From Nitrospinota bacterium (GTDB lineage: Bacteria; Nitrospinota_A; UBA7883): a stretch of 10,863 bases of DNA. Shown here one piece after another: positions 1-6,140 of the stretch. The notes below the pieces were generated by a model. The model worked only from the letters and a program-made list of their open reading frames with translations. It was not told where the DNA came from and searched no databases. The translations under genes and the position numbers were made by a program. The stretch's first letter is position 1; each line of letters starts with the position of its first letter. The DNA is taken from assembly GCA_029880775.1 (NCBI GenBank), contig JAOUNV010000022.1, positions 1 through 10,863 of the forward strand, written 5' to 3'.

Positions 1-361
1 AGTTGAGGCCTGCCCTGATGAACATAAATCGTTGTTAAATGAGAATCTTAAATATTGGAATGGATTATCATTTAGAAACCGCCTAAAGGAACTCTTTGCG
101 CCTTACAAAAGATACTTCAAAGGATATGATTCAATCGATATTCTCATCGGTCAGGTAGTTAATACGCGAAATTACTACACACATTTTGATCCATCTTCTG
201 AGGGAGCGGCAATAACTGAAGGTCAGGCTCTTTGGAAGATCAATAACTTGTTGGAGCTACTTTTTGAGCTCCATTTATTATCCTTGCTTGGGTTTTCTGA
301 ATCACAAATTGAAACTATTGTGCATGAGAGCGAGCGACTGAAGCAGAAAATGCACTCTTGA
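1..361 (+). CDS. C-terminal fragment of a HEPN-domain protein (ApeA-like), 5' end outside the window
   Basis: The reading frame is open from the left edge (first full codon at 2) to a TGA at 359-361, so only about 119 C-terminal residues are visible. The TTG at 32 is not needed as a start because the frame continues upstream. Codons 167-184 encode R-N-Y-Y-T-H, which fits the Rx4-6H catalytic motif of HEPN ribonucleases. The helical context, with a following stretch rich in Leu and Glu (GQALWKINNLLELLFELHLL), resembles the HEPN domain at the C-terminus of ApeA-type anti-phage proteins. In that family the HEPN domain cleaves RNA after phage sensing. The segment is about 39% GC by hand count, far below the genes that follow, which suggests horizontal transfer. 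The family assignment rests on motif and overall look. Another HEPN family (abortive infection, RloC-like, or a toxin) is possible. Confidence 0.6.
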   Translation, partial: VEACPDEHKSLLNENLKYWNGLSFRNRLKELFAPYKRYFKGYDSIDILIGQVVNTRNYYTHFDPSSEGAAITEGQALWKINNLLELLFELHLLSLLGFSESQIETIVHESERLKQKMHS

Positions 362-390
362 GCATTATGCATTGTTGCTCAGTAGTTCTG

Positions 391-496
391 GACAGCCCTC
401 CCCCTGCCGTTCATGGAGGGGATTGCGTTCGTCGCGCCAGCGCACTGGAGGCGGCCCTCGCCGCTCGCGTCAGCGTGCCCGTTGCGGCCGTCGCAG
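391..496. other. GC-rich gene-free spacer at a composition boundary
   Basis: This strip is about 74% GC by hand count (28 A/T in 106 bases). It lies between the AT-rich HEPN gene and the 3' end of smpB, and composition changes abruptly at about 385-395. It contains short imperfect inverted repeats, for example TGCG/CGCA around 483-495 and GGCG/CGCC around 450-462. There is no T-run that would make a convincing intrinsic terminator and no recognisable tRNA or tmRNA end. The plus-strand frame from 413 and the antisense frames crossing it look like chance translations of GC-rich DNA. It could be the host side of an insertion junction or a dispersed intergenic repeat; the sequence alone does not decide. 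Confidence 0.4.
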
Positions 497-991
497 CTAT
501 CGATCCTTCATGGCCCGGTCCATCTCCCTGTTAGCCTCTTTTGTTTTCATATCCTCCCGCTTGTCATACAGCCTTTTACCTTTTCCCAGGCCCACCTCCA
601 GCTTCACTTTTCCACGAGCGAAGTATAGCTTCAACGGCAGGAGTGTCAGCCCTTTTTCCTTGATCTGGGAATAAAGTTTCGCGATCTGCCGACGGTGCAT
701 GAGCAGCTTCCGTTCCCGGTCTGGGTAATATTCCTCGAAGGTGTTCAGGTTCTTGTATGGGGCGATATGGCATCCCACCAGCCACGCTTCTCCATCCTTG
801 ATCCGGACATAGCTTTCGTGGAGTTGGATTTTCCCATCCCGAATCGACTTCACCTCGCACCCCTTCAGGGCGATCCCCGCCTCCAGGCTCTCCAGGATAT
901 GGTAGTCGTGACGCGCTTTGCGGTTCTGTATGGAAGGTGTGGAGGCTGCCCGTTTTTTCCCGACGCCACCGTTTTTTTCCTTGTGGCCCAT
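497..991 (-). CDS. smpB: SsrA-binding protein SmpB
   Basis: SmpB binds the tRNA-like part of tmRNA and carries it to stalled ribosomes for trans-translation. The 164-residue protein shows the family signature across residues 23-80 (NRKARHDYHI, GCEVKSIRDGK, the ESYVRI segment, HIAPY). It also has the conserved basic C-terminal tail at 136-164 (GKGKRLYDKRED, then an Arg/Lys-rich helix), which lies in the mRNA channel. The first 20 or so residues are a Lys/Gly-rich extension not needed for the core. The ATG at 991 is preceded by AGGAAG at good spacing. It follows hisF by only 11 bases and is the last gene of the minus-strand run. No ssrA gene is visible in the window. Confidence 0.96.
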   Translation of the reverse strand: MGHKEKNGGVGKKRAASTPSIQNRKARHDYHILESLEAGIALKGCEVKSIRDGKIQLHESYVRIKDGEAWLVGCHIAPYKNLNTFEEYYPDRERKLLMHRRQIAKLYSQIKEKGLTLLPLKLYFARGKVKLEVGLGKGKRLYDKREDMKTKEANREMDRAMKDR

Positions 992-1002
992 GGACGCTTC
1001 CT

Positions 1003-1782
1003 TTACTCCGGAGCGCCGATGGGCGCCCGCACCGGGACACCTCGGGAGATCAGGTATTCCTTGGTCTGGGCTATGGTGAATTCCCCGAAGTGAAATATGG
1101 ACGCCGCCAGGGCCGCGTCCGCCTCACCATCCACCAGGCCTTCATATATATGCTCCAGGTTCCCCACTCCGCCAGAGGCGATGACGGGGATGCCCACAGC
1201 GCGGCTGACGGCGCGGGTCAAGGCAATGTCGTACCCCTGCTTTGAGCCATCCTCATCCATGGAGGTGAGCAATATTTCCCCGGAGCCCAGGGCCTCCATT
1301 TGCCGCGCCCATTCCACCACATCCAGCCCGGTATCGTTGCGGCCACCGTGGGTGTATACGTCCCACCCTCCGCCGGGGCGTTTCTTCGCGTCTATGGCCA
1401 CGGTAATGCATTGGCGACCAAACTTCACGGAGGCCTCGCGCACGAACTGGGGACGACGGACCGCGGCGGTGTTTATGCTCACCTTGTCCGCGCCAGCCCG
1501 CAGCAGCCGATGAATATCCTCAAGCTCCCGCACACCCCCTCCCACCGTCAGCGGCATGAAGGCCTGCTCGGCGGTGTGGGCCACCACATCCAGGATGATG
1601 TTTCGGTTTTCGTTGGAAGCGGTGATGTCCAAAAACACCAGCTCGTCGGCGCCTTGCTCATCATAAGCTTTGGCCGCCTGCACAGGGTCCCCCGCGTCCA
1701 CCAGGTTAACGAACTTCACTCCTTTGACTACGCGACCTTCTTTCACGTCGAGGCAGGGGATGATACGGCGAAGGAGGGTCAT
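1003..1782 (-). CDS. hisF: Imidazole glycerol phosphate synthase, cyclase subunit HisF
   Basis: HisF takes ammonia produced by the HisH glutaminase and PRFAR, and yields imidazole glycerol phosphate and AICAR in histidine synthesis. The 259 residues match the usual length (about 252-258). Both catalytic aspartates are present, Asp12 in IIPCLD and Asp131 in VAIDAKK, as are the phosphate-binding loops TVGGGV (79-84) and ASGGVG (202-207) of the TIM barrel. The start is fixed by the standard MxLxRRIIPCLDV beginning. No clear Shine-Dalgarno sequence precedes it, and the hisA stop lies 15 bases upstream, so translation may depend on hisA. The partner hisH is not in the window. The C-terminus extends a few residues past the usual end (VPVRAPIGAPE). 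Confidence 0.97.
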   Translation of the reverse strand: MTLLRRIIPCLDVKEGRVVKGVKFVNLVDAGDPVQAAKAYDEQGADELVFLDITASNENRNIILDVVAHTAEQAFMPLTVGGGVRELEDIHRLLRAGADKVSINTAAVRRPQFVREASVKFGRQCITVAIDAKKRPGGGWDVYTHGGRNDTGLDVVEWARQMEALGSGEILLTSMDEDGSKQGYDIALTRAVSRAVGIPVIASGGVGNLEHIYEGLVDGEADAALAASIFHFGEFTIAQTKEYLISRGVPVRAPIGAPE

Positions 1783-1797
1783 GGTGGTTATCGCGGT

Positions 1798-2523
1798 TTA
1801 TTGCCGCGCCAGGTCCAGCGCGTCCTTGAGTTTGAGCTCCCCGGCGTAGAGGGCTTTGCCGATAATCAGCCCTGTCACTCCATGTTCCACCAGTTCCTTC
1901 ACGTCACGCACATCATCGATGTTGGTGACTCCGCCGGAGACGATGACCGGCAGATCCACATTGTCGGCAAAATGCCTCACCGCCTGGATATTGACTCCCT
2001 GGAGCATGCCGTCGCGGGAGATGTCTGTGTATATGATCCCGGCCACGCCCATTTCGGAAAACCGCTTGGCCAGATCTATCGGATTGAGTTCGGCGGTCTC
2101 CAGCCATCCTTTGGTGGCCGGCTTGCCGCTTTTTATATCCAGCCCCACCATGACCCGGCCAGGGTACTGGTCGCTGGCGGCCATGATGATCAAAGGATTC
2201 TCGATAGCCGCAGTGCCGAAGATAACCTTATCCACGCCCAGTTCCAGATATGAGGCGGCGCCCTCCACGTTGCGGATGCCTCCTCCCACCTGCACCGGCA
2301 CACCGGCGGTCCGGGCGATGGTCGCTATGATGTCGTTGTTAATGGGGAACCCGGCCCTGGCGCCATCCAGGTCCACCAGGTGCAGAGCCTTGGCTCCACC
2401 GTCTACCCACCGATAGGCCATATCCACCGGGTCGTCGGAGTATTGCACCACTTCGTCGTAGTCGCCCTGGCGCAGGCGCACACACTTGCCGTCTAAAATA
2501 TCGATCGCAGGATAAATAATCAT
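1798..2523 (-). CDS. hisA: ProFAR isomerase HisA (phosphoribosylformimino-AICAR isomerase)
   Basis: HisA isomerises ProFAR to PRFAR, the substrate of HisF, so the two adjacent genes encode consecutive steps. Counting from the ATG at 2523 gives 241 residues, the usual length. The acid/base pair is visible as Asp8 (IYPAIDI) and Asp129 (VGLDI), with QVGGGIR at 78-84, TDISRDG at 166-172 and SGGV at 196-199 of the TIM barrel. A longer frame begins at a TTG at 2580, but those 19 extra residues fall over a good promoter and have no family counterpart. GGAAAG lies 4 bases before the chosen ATG. It is followed after 15 bases by hisF. Confidence 0.96.
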   Translation of the reverse strand: MIIYPAIDILDGKCVRLRQGDYDEVVQYSDDPVDMAYRWVDGGAKALHLVDLDGARAGFPINNDIIATIARTAGVPVQVGGGIRNVEGAASYLELGVDKVIFGTAAIENPLIIMAASDQYPGRVMVGLDIKSGKPATKGWLETAELNPIDLAKRFSEMGVAGIIYTDISRDGMLQGVNIQAVRHFADNVDLPVIVSGGVTNIDDVRDVKELVEHGVTGLIIGKALYAGELKLKDALDLARQ

Positions 2524-2551
2524 TTTGCTTTCCGGAAATTCCTCTTTGATG

Positions 2552-2580
2552 ATCATATTGGAACCGGGGGAAATTGCCAA
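2552..2580 (-). promoter_or_regulatory. Sigma70-type promoter for hisA-hisF-smpB
   Basis: Read on the minus strand, TTGGCA (2580-2575) and TATGAT (2557-2552) are separated by exactly 17 bases. Each hexamer matches the sigma70 consensus at 5 of 6 positions. The predicted start near 2545 gives a leader of roughly 20 bases before the hisA ATG. This supports both the short hisA start and transcription of hisA, hisF and smpB independently of the upstream genes. It is a sequence match only. Confidence 0.65.
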
Positions 2581-2660
2581 GAGAAATTGGGCGGGGAAGC
2601 GATCATGCAGCCGCCTGCCGAGTCATCGCCCCCGCCGGGTCCGGTTCCACATGTTGGTTT

Positions 2661-2960
2661 TCAATCAGCGTCGAAAATGGAGTGAGGCTTTTCTCCCTTG
2701 TTTTTCTTGGCCTCCTCCAGGGAGGTCTGGAACAGCTCTTCTGTAAGCTTTTTCTGCTTTTCCCGGTTTTCCTTCAGGTTGTCGAAGAATGCTTCGCTCT
2801 CTTCCCGCTCTTTTTGCGATTTCACCACGGCGTCCTGAAACCTGTCACCGGTCGATTCCTCCACCAGTGGTTTCCTGGTTTCGGTTATTTGGCCGTTGAT
2901 TCTGTCGACAAACAGAATGGCGCCGCAACAGGGGCAGGAGACCTTTATATCTCTTTCCAT
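2661..2960 (-). CDS. Small zinc-knuckle, charged coiled-coil-like protein of unknown function
   Basis: The protein has 99 residues. The N-terminus carries one CPCCG knuckle (Cys9, Cys11, Cys12) inside a short beta-type segment (VSCPCCGAILFVDRINGQI), as in the first half of a zinc ribbon. The second Cys pair of a full ribbon is absent, so metal binding would require dimerisation or may not occur. Residues 45-90 are rich in Glu and Lys with regularly spaced hydrophobic residues, suggesting a helical or coiled-coil region. It begins 19 bases after tatA on the same strand, with only a weak GGGA-like ribosome site, so it is probably co-transcribed with tatA. I do not recognise a named family. A metal-binding or regulatory adaptor is a guess. 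Confidence 0.75.
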   Translation of the reverse strand: MERDIKVSCPCCGAILFVDRINGQITETRKPLVEESTGDRFQDAVVKSQKEREESEAFFDNLKENREKQKKLTEELFQTSLEEAKKNKGEKPHSIFDAD

Positions 2961-2979
2961 GGTAATCCCGTTTGTTACT

Positions 2980-3189
2980 TCAGGCGGGTTTATCTTTCTC
3001 TTTGGTGTCTTCGCCCTTTGCTTCTTGGGCGCCTTCCTTCAGGGCCTTTTCGGATTCGGTGACTGACTTCTTGAAGTTCATTATCCCCTTACCCAGTCCA
3101 GAGCCGATTTCCGGCAGACGCCCCGCCCCGAACACGATGAGCACGATAAGGAAAATAACAACCAGCTCGAACCATCCTAATCCCATCAT
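2980..3189 (-). CDS. tatA: Twin-arginine translocase subunit TatA/TatE
   Basis: TatA forms the pore-like assembly through which the Tat system exports folded proteins across the inner membrane. The 69 residues show the family layout: a very short N-terminus, a single membrane helix at about 7-22 (WFELVVIFLIVLIVFG), the hinge and amphipathic helix with FGAGRLPEIGSGLGKGI, and a charged soluble tail. Position 8 is Glu, common in TatA of deltaproteobacteria-like lineages and also seen in TatB. The short length and hinge favour TatA. Two consecutive ATG codons (3189 and 3186) are possible starts; AGAGGA lies about 8 bases upstream. No tatB or tatC is nearby. It follows the kinase gene by 33 bases on the same strand. 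Confidence 0.93.
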   Translation of the reverse strand: MMGLGWFELVVIFLIVLIVFGAGRLPEIGSGLGKGIMNFKKSVTESEKALKEGAQEAKGEDTKEKDKPA

Positions 3190-3222
3190 TTTTTATATCC
3201 TCTTTAGCATATCTCGCCACCG

Positions 3223-4578
3223 CTATGATCCAACAAGCTTCGACAGCTTGTCCACCAGCTCCTGCATGATAGTGTCGGTTTTCCGCAGTTTTTCGGAGAT
3301 GATGGAAGCCAGGTTCTTGTATAGTTTCACGCACAGCTCCGGGCGGGTAATGCGCATGACGATTTCGTTTATGCTCATGGCGGTTACAGGGCCTTCCAGA
3401 ACCACCGCCGTGGCGGAACGGGGCGAATTGTCGATGACCGCCATTTCGCCGAAGCAGTCCCCCTCCTTGAGAACGGACAGCTCAATCTGGTCCGGTTTCC
3501 CATACCGCTGGACTATGCGTACCTTCCCTTCAATAATGACATAGATCTTGTCGCCGCGATCCCCTTCCTCGAAGATGACGTGGTCCGGCTTGAAATTTTC
3601 CCTGCTGGAGAGCTTGCTTATTTCCAGAATCTCCTCATCACTGAAGTCGGCGAAGAAGAGGTAGTTTTTCTTGAGGGCCTGGATGACGCGCTGTTTTTCA
3701 AAGGCGATAACTTTAGGCAATCCCTTGGGGCTCTCCAGCTTGTCGATAAGAAGGTCTATGGCGTCGGCCATTTGGCTGGCGAAGCCGAAACGCTCGTTCG
3801 GATTTTTCTTCAGCGCCATCAAAACGATGCTGTCCACGTCCTTGGCCAGGGCGGAGTCTATATAACTGGGCAGCTCCGGATCCTCGTAAACGATTTGTTG
3901 CAGAAGTTTTTGCAGGCTCTTTGCCTCGAACGGTCTTTTGCCCACCAGGAACTCGTACATGGAAACACCCAGACTGAAGATATCGGTCCTATGGTCGATC
4001 TGCTCTCCCTTGATCTGCTCCGGAGACATGTAGCTGGGCGTTCCAAAAACATCCTTGGTTTCGCTACGGTCCATGATATTTCCGGTGGCGAGCTTGGCCA
4101 CACCAAAATCCATGATTTTGGGCTCTTTGTTTTTTATGATCAGCATGTTGGCCGGCTTGATATCCCTGTGTACAACTCCGCGCATATGGGCGTAGTGGAG
4201 TGTTCGGGCCGCGGAGCCTATGGCACGCAATTTCTGTGTCAAGCTAAGCTTGTTGCCTTTAGTGATCAAGTCTTCCAGCGTGGCCCCTTCAACATACTCC
4301 ATTACAAAAAAGTGTCTTCCCTGATCCACGCCTATGTCATAGATGGCGGCTATATTCGGGTGGGAGAGTTTGCCGGCGATCTGCGCCTCGCGCATGAAGG
4401 TCTTGTTTATCTCATCCTCGGAAAGCTGAACGGTTCCCCGCTGGATATTGATTGTCTTCACAGCGACAACCCTGTCCAGCCCGGTATCCAGCCCCTTGTA
4501 AACCACTCCCATGGCGCCCCGGCCCAGCTCATCTATGATCTTGTATCGCCCCAGGTTGAAAGGCTCTTTTCTATCCAT
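3223..4578 (-). CDS. Hanks-type Ser/Thr protein kinase with C-terminal cyclic-nucleotide-binding domain
   Basis: This is a 451-residue cytoplasmic protein with no membrane helix. The kinase domain spans about 12-280 and looks fully active: glycine loop LGRGAMG (18-24), ATP lysine Lys41, C-helix Glu64, catalytic loop HRDIKPAN (137-144), DFG (157-159) and SPEQ (185-188). A linker of about 30 residues leads to a cNMP-binding (CAP/Crp-type) domain at about 305-435. Its phosphate-binding cassette has FGEMA (376-380) and the key Arg387 in PRSATA, so cAMP or cGMP binding is plausible. The order, kinase first and sensor last, is the reverse of eukaryotic PKG. I chose ATG 4578, preceded closely by GGGGAG; a TTG start at 4611 would add 11 residues with no ribosome site. 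It is transcribed divergently from the MglA cluster. The substrate is unknown. Confidence 0.93.
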   Translation of the reverse strand: MDRKEPFNLGRYKIIDELGRGAMGVVYKGLDTGLDRVVAVKTINIQRGTVQLSEDEINKTFMREAQIAGKLSHPNIAAIYDIGVDQGRHFFVMEYVEGATLEDLITKGNKLSLTQKLRAIGSAARTLHYAHMRGVVHRDIKPANMLIIKNKEPKIMDFGVAKLATGNIMDRSETKDVFGTPSYMSPEQIKGEQIDHRTDIFSLGVSMYEFLVGKRPFEAKSLQKLLQQIVYEDPELPSYIDSALAKDVDSIVLMALKKNPNERFGFASQMADAIDLLIDKLESPKGLPKVIAFEKQRVIQALKKNYLFFADFSDEEILEISKLSSRENFKPDHVIFEEGDRGDKIYVIIEGKVRIVQRYGKPDQIELSVLKEGDCFGEMAVIDNSPRSATAVVLEGPVTAMSINEIVMRITRPELCVKLYKNLASIISEKLRKTDTIMQELVDKLSKLVGS

Positions 4579-4616
4579 AACTCCCCATCTGACTTTTCGG
4601 ATACGACTCAACGTTT

Positions 4617-4625
4617 AATATATCA
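4617..4625 (-). promoter_or_regulatory. Possible extended -10 promoter for the kinase gene
   Basis: On the minus strand the bases read TGATATATT, an extended -10 (TGnTATAAT-like, hexamer 5 of 6) about 38 bases before the kinase ATG at 4578. There is no well-spaced -35, which extended -10 promoters can lack. The surroundings are AT-rich, so a chance match is a real possibility. Confidence 0.4.
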
Positions 4626-4643
4626 CATGAATATTAATTAAGT

Positions 4644-4672
4644 TTGACAAAACATATTGTATTAAATAGAAT
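4644..4672 (+). promoter_or_regulatory. Sigma70-type promoter for the MglA/Roadblock gene cluster
   Basis: TTGACA (4644-4649), a perfect -35, is followed after exactly 17 bases by TAGAAT (4667-4672, 5 of 6 with TATAAT). It lies in a very AT-rich stretch of the divergent intergenic region. The predicted start near 4680 leaves a leader of about 120 bases before the first ATG at 4799, longer than needed for a ribosome site. No riboswitch or clear hairpin was recognised in the leader. It probably drives all the plus-strand genes to the window's right edge. Confidence 0.7.
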
Positions 4673-4798
4673 TGATCGTTAAGTTCAAATAAATGCTACC
4701 TTTAGCGGACATAATTGGACGAGCGTTTGGGCCGGTGATTTGTTATAAATGATGATAAAATAGGGGCTTTACCGGACGGGCCTGTTGAAAATATATGT

Positions 4799-5755
4799 AT
4801 GAAAAAGACACCAGGATCTAACGGAGACGGCTTCGGCACAGCCGAGGAGTATCTGAACGCAGCCAAGAGCATGCGTAACATGGGCGAATTCGATCTCGCC
4901 CTCAATGTGTGCGACAAGGGAACGACCAAGTTTCCGAATAACAGCAACATATACATCCTCAAGGCCCAGATTCTTATCACCAAGTTCAAAAAGGTTCAGA
5001 AACCGGACATCTTGAAGATGGCTTTGGTTTGCCTTGAAAAGGCGATAAAGCTGAATCCGCGCAGTTATCTGGCCAAGATCCTGGCCAGCCAGATATTCCT
5101 GAAAGGGCGCGCCTACAAAAGAGCCCGGGCCGTGCTGATGGATGTGCTGAAGAACCTGCCCGATGACGAAAAGGCGAAGGTTTTATTGGCTGAGGCCGAA
5201 AAGCATATCGAGAAAAAGCCGAAAGATGAGAAGGCCAAGGGAAAGGCCGCGAAACCGGCGGCGCCCGGGGCTTCCAAGGATGAAGTGATCGTGGTGGCGG
5301 CGGATATCTCCGAGGCCGATGGGGTGAAGACCGGCGAGGGGGGCCAATGGGAATTGGACGAGAAGCTGGTTATCGACACGGCGGAGGATACGGCCGACGA
5401 CGAGGCGCGCATGGAGGTGTTCGCCAACAAACTGACTATGTTCGGTCGGCTTGAAGGGATGCAGGGTATCTTCATCATCGACGCCACGGGGCAGCCATAC
5501 AAGGTGATAAACAAAAAGAAGCTGGACGAGAACGCCATTCCGTCGATGGTTTTCAACCTTTTCAAGGCTTCGGTGGCTGGCGCCAGCCGCACAAACTTCG
5601 GCTCGTTCCAGCGGGGCATTCTGATCGCCCCTTTTGGTACTATAATAATCGTTAACGTGTTTTACGCGACTTTGGCCCTGGTGGTGGATAACGACGCCAA
5701 CCTGCAAGTCATAGAGGCCCGTATCCAAAGGTATCTTGAGGAGGTAGCCGGATGA
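4799..5755 (+). CDS. TPR protein with C-terminal Roadblock/LC7-like domain
   Basis: The protein has 318 residues and no signal peptide or membrane helix, so it is cytoplasmic. Residues about 14-121 form three TPR-like helical repeats: AAKSMRNMGEFDLALNVCDK, then a second ending in CLEKAIKLNP, then one with ASQIFLKGRAYKRARAVL. A Lys/Ala/Pro-rich linker (136-165) and an acidic stretch (165-205) follow. Residues about 206-318 read as a Roadblock/LC7 fold (IFIIDATGQPY, a central helix, GILIAPFGTIIIVN, VVDNDANLQVIEARIQRYLEE). Roadblock domains typically dimerise and regulate Ras-like GTPases such as MglA, so this is probably a scaffold bringing partners to the GTPase encoded two genes later. No strong Shine-Dalgarno site precedes the ATG at 4799. 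Its stop overlaps the next start as ATGA. Confidence 0.85.
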   Translation: MKKTPGSNGDGFGTAEEYLNAAKSMRNMGEFDLALNVCDKGTTKFPNNSNIYILKAQILITKFKKVQKPDILKMALVCLEKAIKLNPRSYLAKILASQIFLKGRAYKRARAVLMDVLKNLPDDEKAKVLLAEAEKHIEKKPKDEKAKGKAAKPAAPGASKDEVIVVAADISEADGVKTGEGGQWELDEKLVIDTAEDTADDEARMEVFANKLTMFGRLEGMQGIFIIDATGQPYKVINKKKLDENAIPSMVFNLFKASVAGASRTNFGSFQRGILIAPFGTIIIVNVFYATLALVVDNDANLQVIEARIQRYLEEVAG

Positions 5756-6114
5756 GCAATCTGAAGACATCGTTGCGCATGCTGTGCAACAACCAAGACA
5801 TTTTAGGCGGGATCATAATAACCAAGGATGGTATGCTTATCGAGTCGTACGCGGTGGAAAACCCGATGGCGGAAACGCTGGGCGCTTTGATGTCTAATGT
5901 CGCCCTTGTGATAAAAACCTCTTTAGCGGATCTTGGCCATCAGGAATTCAACAGATATGTGATACAATCGAACAAGGGTCGGATTTACTTGGTGGACTTG
6001 GGTAAAGCGGTGTTGATAGCCATGACTGACTTGAATATAGAATTGGGGAAGGTGAATATGGCCCTTTTTCAGGCTGCTAACGAGATTAAGAAATCTGGTA
6101 GGATAGAAATTTGA
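5752..6114 (+). CDS. Stand-alone Roadblock/LC7 domain protein
   Basis: These 120 residues are almost entirely one Roadblock/LC7 domain: a first beta strand GGIIITKDGMLIES, a long helix with ETLGALMSNVALVIKTSL, the strands YVIQSNKGRIYLVDLG and AVLIAMTD, and a final helix LGKVNMALFQAANEI. The family includes dynein light chain, LAMTOR and bacterial MglB, which dimerise and contact small GTPases. It overlaps the preceding gene by 4 bases (ATGA at 5752-5755) and has a strong GAGGAGG ribosome site 7 bases upstream, so it is translationally coupled. It lies 26 bases before the MglA gene. It is less like MglB than the third Roadblock protein in this cluster, so I give no symbol. Confidence 0.9.
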   Translation: MSNLKTSLRMLCNNQDILGGIIITKDGMLIESYAVENPMAETLGALMSNVALVIKTSLADLGHQEFNRYVIQSNKGRIYLVDLGKAVLIAMTDLNIELGKVNMALFQAANEIKKSGRIEI

Positions 6115-6140
6115 AATTCCTGATTTTCAGGTAGGGAACG

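Noticed and set aside
391..496. tmRNA or tRNA 3' end as an integration site
   Set aside because: I looked for a T-arm-like GGTTCGA sequence and an acceptor stem on both strands and found none.
372..674. Plus-strand frames over the GC-rich spacer and smpB
   Set aside because: Arg/Ser/Pro-rich translations typical of GC-rich non-coding DNA, overlapping smpB antisense.
1300..2253. 317-codon plus-strand reading frame
   Set aside because: It runs antisense across hisF and hisA, both certain genes; long open antisense frames are expected in GC-rich coding DNA.
2524..2580. N-terminal extension of hisA from a TTG start
   Set aside because: It adds 19 residues absent from the family and overlaps a good promoter; the ATG at 2523 gives the standard start MIIYPAIDI.
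4579..4611. TTG start adding 11 residues to the kinase
   Set aside because: No ribosome site before it, it overlaps the predicted transcription start, and ATG 4578 has GGGGAG upstream.
3580..4641. 353-codon plus-strand reading frame
   Set aside because: It lies antisense to the kinase gene, whose catalytic motifs are unambiguous; the frame's translation has no recognisable domain and no ribosome site.
5113..5770. Two long minus-strand frames opposite the TPR-Roadblock gene
   Set aside because: They are low-complexity or unrecognisable translations opposite a gene with clear domains and operon coupling.
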